From Strigamia acuminata (taxonomy: Eukaryota > Arthropoda > Chilopoda > Geophilomorpha > Linotaeniidae), in assembly GCA_949358305.1 (NCBI GenBank), contig OX442315.1, positions 558,001-622,000 of the forward strand: DNA of 64,000 nt, in the 5' to 3' direction. Below are positions 10,577 through 20,685 of the stretch, piece by piece (the stretch's first letter is position 1; each line of letters begins with the position of its first letter). The translations under genes were made by a program, and so were the position numbers. Below the pieces are notes generated by a model that was given only the letters and a program-made list of their open reading frames with translations, did not search any database and was not told the DNA's origin.

Positions 10577-13500
10577 ATTCAGCCTCGTCTGCGCCAGCCG
10601 CGGAAATTAAAAAGAAAAAATATCACACTGGACCCGCAGGTCATGCCTTGGCAGAGGCACAGATCAAAGATCGCATGCAGACCGTTCCGAAGAAGGAAGA
10701 AAAAGTGACACTGTCAAGCATGCAAGTGAGAACGAAGCCGGACGCCGACATGGATTGGACGGACCTACCATTCAATCTGGAGGTCGAGCCCCAAAAACTA
10801 CGCGTATTTCACTGCAACGTCACGAAAACGCATTGTGAGACTCTGTGTATGCTGCCAGTGGAGATAGAAAACCAAAAATTGTTCGGTCTGCTGGATTCAG
10901 GAGCGGATCGTTCATTCATATCCGAAGATATAGTAAAGGACTTGGATATTGAAAAAAAGGTGGCACAAGTGAACGCGAACGTAGAGTTACTCACCGCCAA
11001 CGGCTACGTCAAGCCGAAGGGCGTAGTTCGCGTCATGATCGACTGGAAGGGGGGGAACTTGTCCCACCCCTTCATAGTCTTGCCATCCCACGACAAAGTA
11101 TTCCTCCTCGGGATGGATATCATGGCAAAACTGAAGATTCAGCCTAACCCGATAACCCGTTCATGGAACTGGATAAGTCCCGAGGGAGAACGGCCAGTCC
11201 CCGTAGTTCCCCAAAAATTACTGGACGAAGCCAAGGACAAAGAGGAATACGGACGAGGATTGCGAAAATTCGTCCAAGATTACGATTTCGCAGCCTTCAC
11301 TCTGGAATTACAGAGAAGTAACGTCGTGGAAACATTAGTCGAGGAGGCAGCACTGCGTGTTAACGAGGCATCGCTACTAAGGCGAGTGCTTCGAAAACAT
11401 GAAAGAATTCTGACCAAGACACCCGGTCGAACAACGGAAGCAGTGCACGAAATCGTCTTGACCACAGACAAGCCGATTAGAGTGCCTTACAAAGGGATGA
11501 ATCCCCAGAAAAGGGACATTGTGACGCAAATGTGCCAAGACATGCTTGACAAGGGCATAGTAACTCAGGCGCTGGGCGAATACGCTATGCGGATCGTCCT
11601 CGTGATGCGTCCGGGCTCGGAACCTCGACTATGCATCGATTATCGTCCCCTGAATGCGATAACAGTTATAGACCCGATTCCGATGCCGTCTATAGACTCG
11701 ATTCTTCGGGAGCTGAGCCCGTTCAAGTGGGTAACCACCATGGACCTGTCAAAGGGATATTGGCAAGTGGAGCTCAAGCCCGAAGACAAGCTAAAAACGG
11801 CTTTCTACTCCCCGATAGAGAGATTAATGTTCAACGTGATGCCGTTCGGTTTGGTGAATGCCCCAAGCACGTTCCAAAAACTAATCGAGAGCGTGTTGGG
11901 AGATATGCTTCACGACTCCGTGTGGGCGTATCTCGACGACATCATAATAACATCGGACACTTTCGAAGAGCATATAGAACACATCGACAGAGTGGTCTCT
12001 CGCCTAGCCAAGGCGGGACTCCACATCCATCCAGGGAAGAGCAAGTTTTGCAGAAAAGAGCTCGCCTTCCTCGGATATCGAATAGGAGTCGAGGGAATCG
12101 CAATTGACCCCGAAAAAGTCAAAGCAATAAACGGATTCCCCGCCCCCGAAGATATAAAAGGTGTCCAGAGATTTATGGGCATGGTCAATTTCTTCGGCCG
12201 ACTACTCTCTGGTCTGGCTGAGGTGGCCGCGCCTATAACGGATCTCTTACGAACGGATAAAGAGTTTGAGTGGACGGTCCAGTGCGAGGCCGCATTTAGC
12301 ACTATCAAGCAAATGCTGGCTGACGTCAATAAGATGCCATTGCCGGACCTAAACCGACCGTTCGTGTTGCACACCAACGCGAGCAAAATCGGACTGGGTG
12401 CAGCTCTTCTACAGACCCACGTGTACAACGGAGTCCCACAGGAAGTACCCTGTATGTTTATAAGCAGAAAAATACAGGGCGCGGAGAAAAATTACACGGC
12501 AACGGAACTGGAGTGCCTAGCCGTAATTTGGGCAGTTCGAAAATTCCGCGACTATCTAGAGTACACGAATTTCGAGGTTCAGACAGATCATCAGGCATTA
12601 AGCTGGCTGATGAAGCTCAAAGAACCTTCAGGCGGACTCGCGCGATGGCAACTAGAATTAATGGCGTGTGACATAACAATTACGTACCGCCCCGGGAAGT
12701 ACAATCATGTGGCCGACGCCCTCTCAAGAGCCCCAGCATCCGACCCCCAAGGTCCAGACGACGACGGCGAGGACGACACCCATCTCTTGTACTGCCCAAC
12801 TCCACGCAGAATATGGCGCTTACGAAAGGCAAATGAACTGCCGGTGATGGAGCCCGAAGATAAAACGTTTTGTGGTTTTTGGACTAGAACGTACCAGCCA
12901 GCTGGAACGAACATTTCAACGTCCAAAATTCACCCTCCGCCCTCCGGAGAGATCCACAAAACCTTATTACGAGCCTTCACCGCAAAAATTGAGGAAAGGA
13001 CGCAATACGCTCCACCCACGAGACGTGAGTTCGTCGAACACCAGGCAGCAGACACAAAGTGTCAAATTATAACACAATATTTGCTGAACGGCGAATTTCC
13101 GGAGGGGATGACAAATCCTCACCGCCGGAAACAGTTCGCCAAAGAGGCAACAAGCTACCTCATAGATGATGAACTCCTGGTAAAATACCACCCGACGTTT
13201 CAAGACGACCTCAGCGGAGCGGGAAACTCGATTAAAGTAGTCGTGCCGGCATCGCTGCACACCCGACTGTTGTGGCTGATGCACGGACACCCGCTCGCCA
13301 GCCATTCCGGCGTGGCGAGGACCCTTTATCGAGTAAAGCAACTTTTCTTCTGGCCGGGCGCGCGGCAAAAGATAACAAAATTTATCAGACACTGCCCCCG
13401 ATGCCAAGCGTGCAGACCGCGAGATAAGGTAGCAAGGAATGCCATGTCTCTCGGACCCTACGCACCATTTGACTGCCTAAGCGTTGATTTGATGGGCCCC

Positions 13501-14679
13501 AAACCCACAACAGGAAACAAGAACATGTATATTCTCGTAATTATGGACGTGGCCACCCGATGGCCGGAGCTGTACGCCCTCGCGAAGCCCTCAGCTGAAA
13601 ACATAGTCGAGTGCCTTTACGACGTGGCAATGCGATTTGGGTTTCCCAGGAAGCTCATATCGGATAACGGCCCCCAATTCCGATCAAAAATATACAAAGA
13701 CTTCTGTAGAAAATTTAAAATGGATGCATCGAACACCTCCACGTATAATCCTCAAACAAATCCAGTCGAGAGATTAAATAAAGACATAAAGTATGCGCTG
13801 ACAGTATTCACCGATATTCACAATCGATGGGACGAATACCTGCGAGAAATCGCTTTCAGCATTTGCTCAACCGTGTCAAGAACACGCGAATTCTCACCGG
13901 CGTACCTCAATTTCGCCCGCGAATTAAGGATGCCATGGGACCCACGCGTTGCCGAAGCTGTTAACGTATTGGACCCATCGAGCCCACATGAGTACGTGTG
14001 CCGGTTGGAACAGACTATATCCGACACATACCAGCATATGATGGCGCATATTTTCAACATGAGAGAGAGAATCGCAGATAAAGAAGGCGATCTCGCTTTC
14101 GCGAACTTTAAAGTGAACGATCTAGTGTGGAAGGAGGCACACACGTTGTCCAATGCAGCGAGGGGCATCGCCGCGGGTTTAGCCGATAAAAGGGACGGTC
14201 CCTATGTAATTGTGGCCGAACACGGCGGCAACGCATACCAACTACGCCGCTTAGAGGACAACAAAAATTTTCAGTCGATACATGGCCGAGATTTAAGGCC
14301 ATATCTGCCAGAGTTTCCACAGGAAATTTGGCTGGAAGGTCAGACACACAGCGGCCAAGGGGGCACCGTGGTCGACACGTTCCAGCAAACAACTCGGGCT
14401 GAAAATACGGCGGACAGCGATGATGAATTCTTCGACGCCGAATCCCCAGCCGACGAAGCTCCAACGCAGTCGGAGCAAGCAATTTCGGAGAGAGAGGAAG
14501 CAGAAGAAAATACTTCTGAAATGGAAAATAAAAAAATTAGGGATGATAAAAATGCCAACACATCGGAGATGAACGAGCAAGTAGAGCCACGATCTACGAG
14601 CACGTCGAAAATCAACCTTCGACCACGACGAAGCAATAATCCGTTCATTCGGGAAGGCAAAGTCGTGGGAAAGAACTGA
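10549..14679 (+). pseudogene. pol: GypA pol: protease, RT, RNase H, integrase
   Basis: A single long frame (open from 10465) expressed by -1 frameshifting. In order (numbering from 10465): aspartic protease LLDSGADRSF; reverse transcriptase with the active site YLDD at about residues 489-492; RNase H; integrase zinc-binding HHCC (HGHPLASHSGV … HCPRCQAC); DDE core (SVDLMGP, SDNGPQF, NPVERLNK); and a GPY/F-type C-terminal module (DGPYVIVAEHGGNAYQLRRL). It ends in an acidic tail. The RNase H signature reads HTNASKIGLG where GypB and the family have HTDAS; the catalytic Asp is Asn at residue 638 (codon 12376-12378). The frame is otherwise intact. Confidence 0.93.
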
Positions 14680-15061
14680 AAATAAAAAGAAAATGGGATA
14701 ACATGGAGCGGAGGCCTTGTAAAATAAAAAGATTCACTTACGAGAGCCGCTGCACATGTTAGGACGCGAAAATTCGGCTAAGTCCGAATTTCGCAATGAA
14801 TTGTCACAGTCACCACTAACAGACGAGAAGTCATGACGTATTGGGCGACCGGTAACAAAGAAAACCACGCGGTTGACCCCGTAGCTTAATTATCGGCACG
14901 GCGGATCTCGTAACGTACGAGACTCGTTCGAGACCCACAATTCTCAGCGTCGATAGGCCCAGTTTCCAACTGTTTTTAACAGGAAGAAACGTGTTTTTTT
15001 TTGCTTTTCCCCCAGAGAAAACAAAGAAACCTCTCAAAACCTCCAAATTTTGTGATTTAAA
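14680..15061 (+). other. GypA noncoding gap between pol and ORF3
   Basis: About 380 bases without a convincing ORF. It includes a small hairpin (AATTCGGC-TAA-GTCCGAATT near 14770) and homopolymer runs near 14990. It may hold a splice acceptor or promoter for ORF3, but I cannot identify one. Confidence 0.4.
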
Positions 15062-15178
15062 ATGGCCAATCGACGAAACCCACGATTAGAGCCGAGCGCA
15101 TCGTCGAGAGACGAGAGCGACGGCCTAATCGTGAATGCAGAAGACGATGAGAATTGGGACGAACAACCGCCGTTGCAG
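15062..15178 (+). CDS. GypA ORF3 exon 1 (predicted)
   Basis: An ATG opens a 39-codon acidic and basic segment (MANRRNPRLEPSASSRDE…) that ends at CAG followed by the splice donor GTAAAT. Without splicing it stops two codons later. Joined in phase 0 to the acceptor at 15737 it gives …EQPPLQ|VDPLESWDALPP, a smooth continuation. The start and splice are inferred from sequence only. Confidence 0.55.
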
Positions 15179-15737
15179 GTAAATTGATGTGATTTCCCCA
15201 GAGAAATCACATAACTTTTGAATCTGTTACATCCAACCCAAATTGGAGCGTGACTTGTGACTGATATATTTCTTTCTGTTTTATTATTGATTTAAGGCTG
15301 GCTAAAAACCCGAGAGTGGACCCAGATTCACCTCGGAGTCAAGGCCGCCAAAAAACCAGAACAAAGAAAGTGTTTGCGGAATGGCGTCGTGGCAAACCAA
15401 AACCAAAACTAAAGGTTTTAGTTCTTTTAAAATTAAATATCGTAACAAAATAAAATACGATTAGAGTTAAAATAAAAAAGTTTAACGTAAAATTAAGAAT
15501 TTAACGATCGGTTTTGCCTGCGACCCCTTCCTAAAGCGGATCACCCGAGTTCAGAAAAGTAGTGTTGGATCAGCGCTACGACGGCGGAGATCATCGCAGA
15601 ACTGCGAAACAAGAAAATAAGACCGACGGCCGCAACAAAAGAAAGGAGTTGCTGCCACCGTCGATCTTGAGCATATTTCTGATCCCTATCGTTAACTTGA
15701 ATTTATTAAATTAATCTTGTGATCTAAAATTATTCAG
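15179..15737 (+). other. Predicted intron of GypA ORF3
   Basis: 559 bases beginning GTAAATTG and ending AAAATTATTCAG. All three forward frames appear to be closed by stops. An internal acceptor-like TTTAAG at about 15297 could define an alternative exon, but that exon would begin GCTGGCTAA and stop at once in phase 0. Confidence 0.5.
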
Positions 15738-18499
15738 GTCGACCCGCTAGAATCGTGGGACGCCCTGCCGCCGACGGTGTCAACCGCCAACAACATCTTT
15801 CGCGGAGCCCTGCCGATTTTCCTACGGCAGGCCTATCCCGCTGAAACCAGCGCCTGGAAAATCCGATTGATGTATTCCAGGACCCTCGAGGAAAAATTCG
15901 AGCGATCGAAAACGCTGGTTGAGTGCATGACGAGGGAGATGAAGGAGAGAGTGGGGCCGCGAATCCCACCCGATGCGGATACGCCGAGCCCCGTTTACTC
16001 CGAGTATTTGGAAGAGGCTTACCCAGGTACGGTGGCCGAGCTACACACCTCCCAAAGGTGGCGCGAGGCCCCGACCATGGCAGCCCGCCAGAGAATAGTG
16101 GACGACGAGATCGCCCGCTTAAAGCGCACCGAGACTCACGGAGTAACCCGAGTTCTCGAAAGAAACGGTTTCTCCCCCGAAGAAATCCGTAGATGGCTTC
16201 GCGACGTCGAAGAAGACCATTGGACGCCCAGATGGATACCTCCGGCGAATTTTACGGCCACGCAATCTGAGATGTGGCAGTTATACCACGCTGGTATTCT
16301 GGGAAGTTGCCGCCATCGAAGAAGATCGAAGCGTCCAGCGGAGTCAGCCCCACGCGGACCCGCACGGAGAAGACTGGCCGTCTCCCCAATAGAGGCTGGC
16401 CCGTCAACGAGTCGCGACTACCGCAGCCGCTCGAGCAGCTCCAGTTCCCGAACTCGAGTTGTCGTGCGCTCGGAGTGTCGCCGAGTAGTAACGCTCGAGC
16501 CTGCCTCGCCAGACGACGCGCGGGCTGAGCGAACAGTCGAAACTTCCGCCCACTGGGCTGCGAGGACCGAGACACATCAAGACCGAGGAAAGAAAAGATC
16601 CTCGTTGTTTATGGCGATCACCACGCAATCGTCAGATCAGTCCTCGTCGCGACGAACCGCCTCCTCACACCAGAGACCGGACTCTCCGATGGCCGTCCCC
16701 CAGAGGACAGCCCGACGAGGACCCGTCGCAGCCAGCACCAGAAGGAACCGGAAGCGTAAAGTACGTCAGAAGATACGTACGCAATCTCTGATAGCTAAGG
16801 GATTAGAGAAGGAGCGGGAGACGGCCGCCGTGAAAAGGTCCAAACCCCAAAGTCTCGAACCCACGGCCGGGCCGTCCAGGCTCCAAGCAGAGGTCGATTT
16901 GGGCGAATTGACGGAAGAACAAATGTCCCAAGATGAGTTGGACCAGGATGGGCCAGTGACGAAGCAGGATCTGGCCGTGGCATTAAAGAACGCCTTCCGA
17001 GGATACGCGGCCAACCGGCCGTCGGGCTCAACACCGGCTGTGCCAACCGCGCTTGTGCCGCCACTCCTCGAGGGTACAAACCCAGCCGTGACCGCGTGGA
17101 CCCCTCCCCGAATGATTCCGGTGGGAGATCCAACTCCCAAACGGGTCAGATACGACGACCTACCAGGGTTGGGCCGTCCACCGTCACCCCCAACGCCACG
17201 AGCGTACCGACCTTATCGCAACGCCGAGTGGTACGCACAGCGAGAGATGGACGCTCGATGCCGGCGTGAAGCAGCCTACCCTCCGATCAGCGAGCTGCAG
17301 GAGTATTTGGCCGAATATGAGATTCCCGCGAATGCCGAGTTGGCCATACGACAGGCTGACGCTGCCCAGACTCACCACATCAATTGGGCGATCGAACAGA
17401 TGCGGACACTGTCACAACAATTTAGTGATAATCCGGATCGCGCTCACCCCTGCCATCGAAGCAGTTTGAATTTGGCGGTGACGAACGTAATGGCCCAGCT
17501 GTTGTCCCTGGGCGTCTTCTTGGACAGTCGGCAAGCTATGGCGGCCTGGACAATCGTCGACCGTGAGGGAGTTCACCTCCCTCGAGCGTTGTACCAGGTG
17601 TGGGCCGGATGGACCCCTGAGCCCGCCGCGCTGCGCTTCGATCTGGCCAGAAATACGGAAAACCCAGGCCTACAGTTTTCAAAGATGCGCTCGCTGGCAT
17701 TCCGCTACCGGGACCCCGGAGTCCACCCTTCCTCGTTGCGAACAATTCGGGAAGCTCCGGAAATACCGGGAACAGCAACGAGCCTCCCACAGGCCATCGA
17801 GACCGCCCCCCCAAAGGCCGCGGTCCAGCCGTACATACCGACCCCAAAGCCGGTATTCCCGAAGGAGAAGCGGTACGCGAATCGACCCAAATTGATTCCG
17901 AAGCGTTCAAACCGAGGACCACGAACTCCTCGCTGCCCTCTCCTTCACCACCAGCAGCAGAGCTGGCCGCTCTATCGACAGAGCCGGCTACGCCACCGCT
18001 GGAGAATCCGATGGAGATTCCGCTTCCACCGACGCCTCCGCCGCCCCCAGCAGCGCAGCTTTATTTGAGGCTGGGAGTGGAATATCCCTTCCTTCAGATG
18101 TCGGAGTTCACGCGACAACGCATCATTGACTCCGATGATCACGGCGAGTCGATCCTCAAATGGCTGAACAGAGAGGCCCGATCTACCATGGACGCCGTCT
18201 TCCATCGACGAATCCTGCGGGCCCACCGGAAACCCGGATCGAGCGCCGAGTCGCGAAGGATCCGGCTCGTTCCCGACCGATTCCCAGCATCCACCCGGAT
18301 TTGGATCCACGAACGTGCGGGACTGATTGGCGAACCCATCGGCGGCCACCCGCAATATTTCATCAATGAGCGGCAGAATCCCGCGGATCTGACAACCTCT
18401 CTGCCCCCGGACTTACCACCGCCGCCACCGGCAGTGCCACCAGTGATCCTCCGCCCATGCCGAGGTGTACTGCCGGCGCTTCGCAGAGGAGAGCGATAA
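15738..18499 (+). CDS. GypA ORF3 exon 2, unknown accessory protein
   Basis: A long frame downstream of pol, in the position where errantiviruses carry env. It has no signal peptide, transmembrane segment or envelope motif, so I do not call it env. The protein is highly charged: an Arg/Ser-rich stretch (RSSSSSSRTR), basic clusters resembling nuclear localisation signals (RRHRRRSKRP, RNRKRKVRQK), a more structured region around residues 450-650 and proline-rich segments. The frame starting near 15738 closes at 18068. A sensible continuation in another frame (…PTPPPPPAAQLYLRLGVEYPF…, stop 18497-18499) implies a one-base indel or frameshift between about 17800 and 17930. Function unknown; nucleic-acid binding is only a guess from composition. 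Confidence 0.6.
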
Positions 18500-18544
18500 A
18501 GTTTGAGATCGCTCCGATCCGAGATCGAAGCTGGAGGAGGGACG

Positions 18545-19299
18545 TGTGGTGACCCAGTTGGATAAGTGTCCCCCCAGGGCGGATACTTGTCCTCTGAGTC
18601 ACTATGATTGAAGAGTCGTTCCCCCCCGAGTTGGCTCCACCTCCCCATGGCAGGTGTGTGCCCCGAGGGGGAGGAAGCGGCTGGTGGTCAGCCCCCATTG
18701 GTTGATCGCCGGCCCTTCACCCCACTGCATAAAAGGCTGTGTTTCCCGCCAACAAGACAGAACTTACACAAACGACACCAAGAACACAGCAACTACCTCA
18801 CCGTCAGGCCAACTTCGACTACAAGTTAGGATTGATCGAAGATCGCTGAGTAAAGTGCAAACTGTAACTCTCACGAAGTTACTTGAGAGCTATTCCGGCG
18901 AAAGCACGCGAATAGCTCTTGTGAAATCACACAGAATAATCGCCCAGTCGATTATTCACCGAAGTAAGTGTCCGAGTGCTTTGTAGGGAACCCCAAAGTT
19001 CCTAGACGAGGCCTCTGCGACGCTAAACCAAACCCTAGACAACAGGCACGGATAGAAGACTCGAAAGAGCATTCCACCGCGTCCGTGAAGACGAATCCGT
19101 GACGAATTAACGACAACTCGAGACGCCGCCTTTGTTCCGCCGACCACGTGGAACCAACGACGCCATCTTGGGAAATCCTTTGTTCGACGCTGACCACGTC
19201 GACTTTAGTTGTATACTGAGTGTATTTTAAAGGCATAAAGTCTGGTGAATAAATTACCTGTTTATTTACATACATTTAGTATTCATTTGGGTATCTACA
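18545..19299 (+). repeat. GypA 3' LTR (about 755 bp)
   Basis: Starts TGTGGTGACCCAG after the polypurine tract; the likely end is GGTATCTACA. It contains a TATA-like GCATAAAAGG near 18727, an AATAAA near 19249, a run of hairpins at 18811-18957 and a strong splice-donor-like GTAAGTG at 18964. Only one copy is visible, so the right boundary is inferred from the ACA terminus. Confidence 0.75.
18811..18957 (+). repeat. Run of five hairpins in the GypA LTR
   Basis: Consecutive perfect stems: AACTT/AAGTT (18811/18823), GATC/GATC (18834/18841), GTAACT/AGTTAC (18864/18877), AGAGCTATTC/GAATAGCTCT (18886/18910) and GAATAATCG/CGATTATTC (18934/18949). They lie just upstream of the GTAAGTG at 18964. The internal motifs differ from those of the GypB array. 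Confidence 0.7.
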
Positions 19300-19340
19300 T
19301 AATTGATCACAGGTAAAGTATTACACGTTAGCGCTATTTA
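19300..19340. other. 41-bp spacer between GypA LTR and CopC
   Basis: Sequence between the GypA LTR end and the CopC LTR start. Its last five bases, ATTTA, are the CopC target duplication. It may be the left remnant of the CopE leader, but is too short to assign. Confidence 0.4.
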
Positions 19341-19810
19341 TGTTGTTTATCAATGCCAAACAGTCCTCCGTACTTGTTTTTCGCATTTCTTAATGTATTA
19401 CTGCATTATGCAGCCTAGTGTATTTATTAGGATTTATTTCATTATTTAACATTGGGCATAATGCTGCCTGTATCATGTTAGTATTAGTTTACCTTTTCCA
19501 ACACCAGATGGTGTCACTTGTATTATTTTCACAATCACAATGGCCGCTTGCACGCCAGCAAGCACTCATGTATTTTCTCCACCTAAATGGATCACATTAT
19601 GTAAGCATTTTCGTTTTTATTAAACATTTAGTTTATTTTTACATTGTGTTTGTCACTTATGAGCACTTTAGAGTGCAGTGACTTTATTTTCCACCTTTTT
19701 CAAGCGCTGGAGGTGCGCACACGTCATTGCGCTCATGTTAGCCGTGTTTCGGCATTTAAACTCGCTTCCACACACAGTATTTCATACTGTGAGCGCACTC
19801 CTCTGCTACA
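19341..19810 (+). repeat. CopC 5' LTR
   Basis: TGTTGTTTATC … CTCTGCTACA, 470 bp. It contains a hairpin ACACC-AG(A)-TGGTGT near 19500, the YY1-like CACAATGGCCGC near 19538 and a hairpin GCTTGC/GCAAGC directly after it. Confidence 0.95.
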
Positions 19811-20685
19811 AGTGGTAGCAGAGGGTGGTTGCTATCCTTGCAGCACGCCGAAACCGCTAATTTTTATCGCCATTTTCGCGAATTTGCGATAAATTTTCTA
19901 TTTGCAGATTGCGCCGATTTCCGCGACGATTTTCGTCTCTAGAACGTTCGAGACGACACGCCGACGTTCTCACGTAGTCTGCACGACCAGCTCTACAATT
20001 TTTCTTTTAATTTCGTCCGAATTTCTGCGGGTTTCGCAATTTTCGAGACGAATTTCAATTTATTTTCAGGTTTTCGCCATTTTCCAACGAGATTCAACGT
20101 TGGAAACCCGCTTTATACAGCGTGAACGACGATTTGTTGGATATCCCGACCTCGTACACAGTGTACGGTCGTTGTCACAACGATTTTCGAATTTTTCGGC
20201 GAGAAAAACGACGATTTTCGAAGATTTTCGCATTTAAATGCGCAACAACGCCATTTTCGATTCTCGAATATTGGCGCAACGTCTCATCACACTAATTAAT
20301 ACTTGCCTTTCAGTTGTCGTAATTAGCTTGTTAGTATTTAAGGTCGTATTAAGTTTTTGTGGGTCCTTTAGAATAGTTTTTGCTCTTCTGTTCCAGTCGG
20401 AACTACCGCATTAACTCATTCCTAGCCAGTGCTTACCGTGGCCAACAGGTACTCCCGCGCCTCCAGGCAGGCGAACGGACCCCTGTGTGTTGGCTGGCTA
20501 GGGTTATTTGGCCACTTCAGAAGTGGTCGCCCAATTCGATTGATATCCGCTTTGACAGTGCTCCGATTAGTCCGCCGTATTTGTGTAGTGCTACGCGATA
20601 TTGTGCACCGAGACCGTCAAGTGCTCCAATTGTACCATTCTCCATCCAGTGTGTTTTGCTACGGATTGTTTCGTAACTCCACGTC
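19811..20685 (+). promoter_or_regulatory. CopC leader: primer site and structured domain
   Basis: The primer site TGGTAGCAGAGGGTGG is at 19813-19828 (initiator tRNA-Met). The structured domain is closed by CCTAGCCA (20421-20428) with TGGCTAGG (20495-20502). A second hairpin, CCACTT-CAG-AAGTGG, follows at 20512-20526. The conserved internal bases CTCCCGCG … CCAGG … CGAACGGACCC are present. Gag starts at 20686. Confidence 0.75.

Larger units (their letters stand above)
8862..19299 (+). mobile_element. GypA: Ty3/gypsy retrotransposon with third ORF, 5' end outside window
   Basis: Order: gag (interrupted at its 5' side by CopB), pol in the -1 frame, a noncoding gap, a spliced third ORF, a polypurine tract (GGAGGAGGGACG) and a 3' LTR at 18545-19299. 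The 5' LTR and the start of gag should lie left of the window, beyond CopB and CopA. Gag carries an in-frame stop and RNase H a lost catalytic aspartate, so this copy looks inactive. Confidence 0.88.

Noticed and set aside
15738-18499. GypA ORF3 as an envelope gene
   Set aside because: Right position, but no signal peptide, transmembrane helix, fusion peptide or Cys pattern seen.
20421-20502. Copia leader domain as a tRNA-like gene
   Set aside because: Length and terminal stem are tRNA-like, but no D-loop, anticodon arm or TTCGA T-loop could be matched, and the stem sequence varies between elements.
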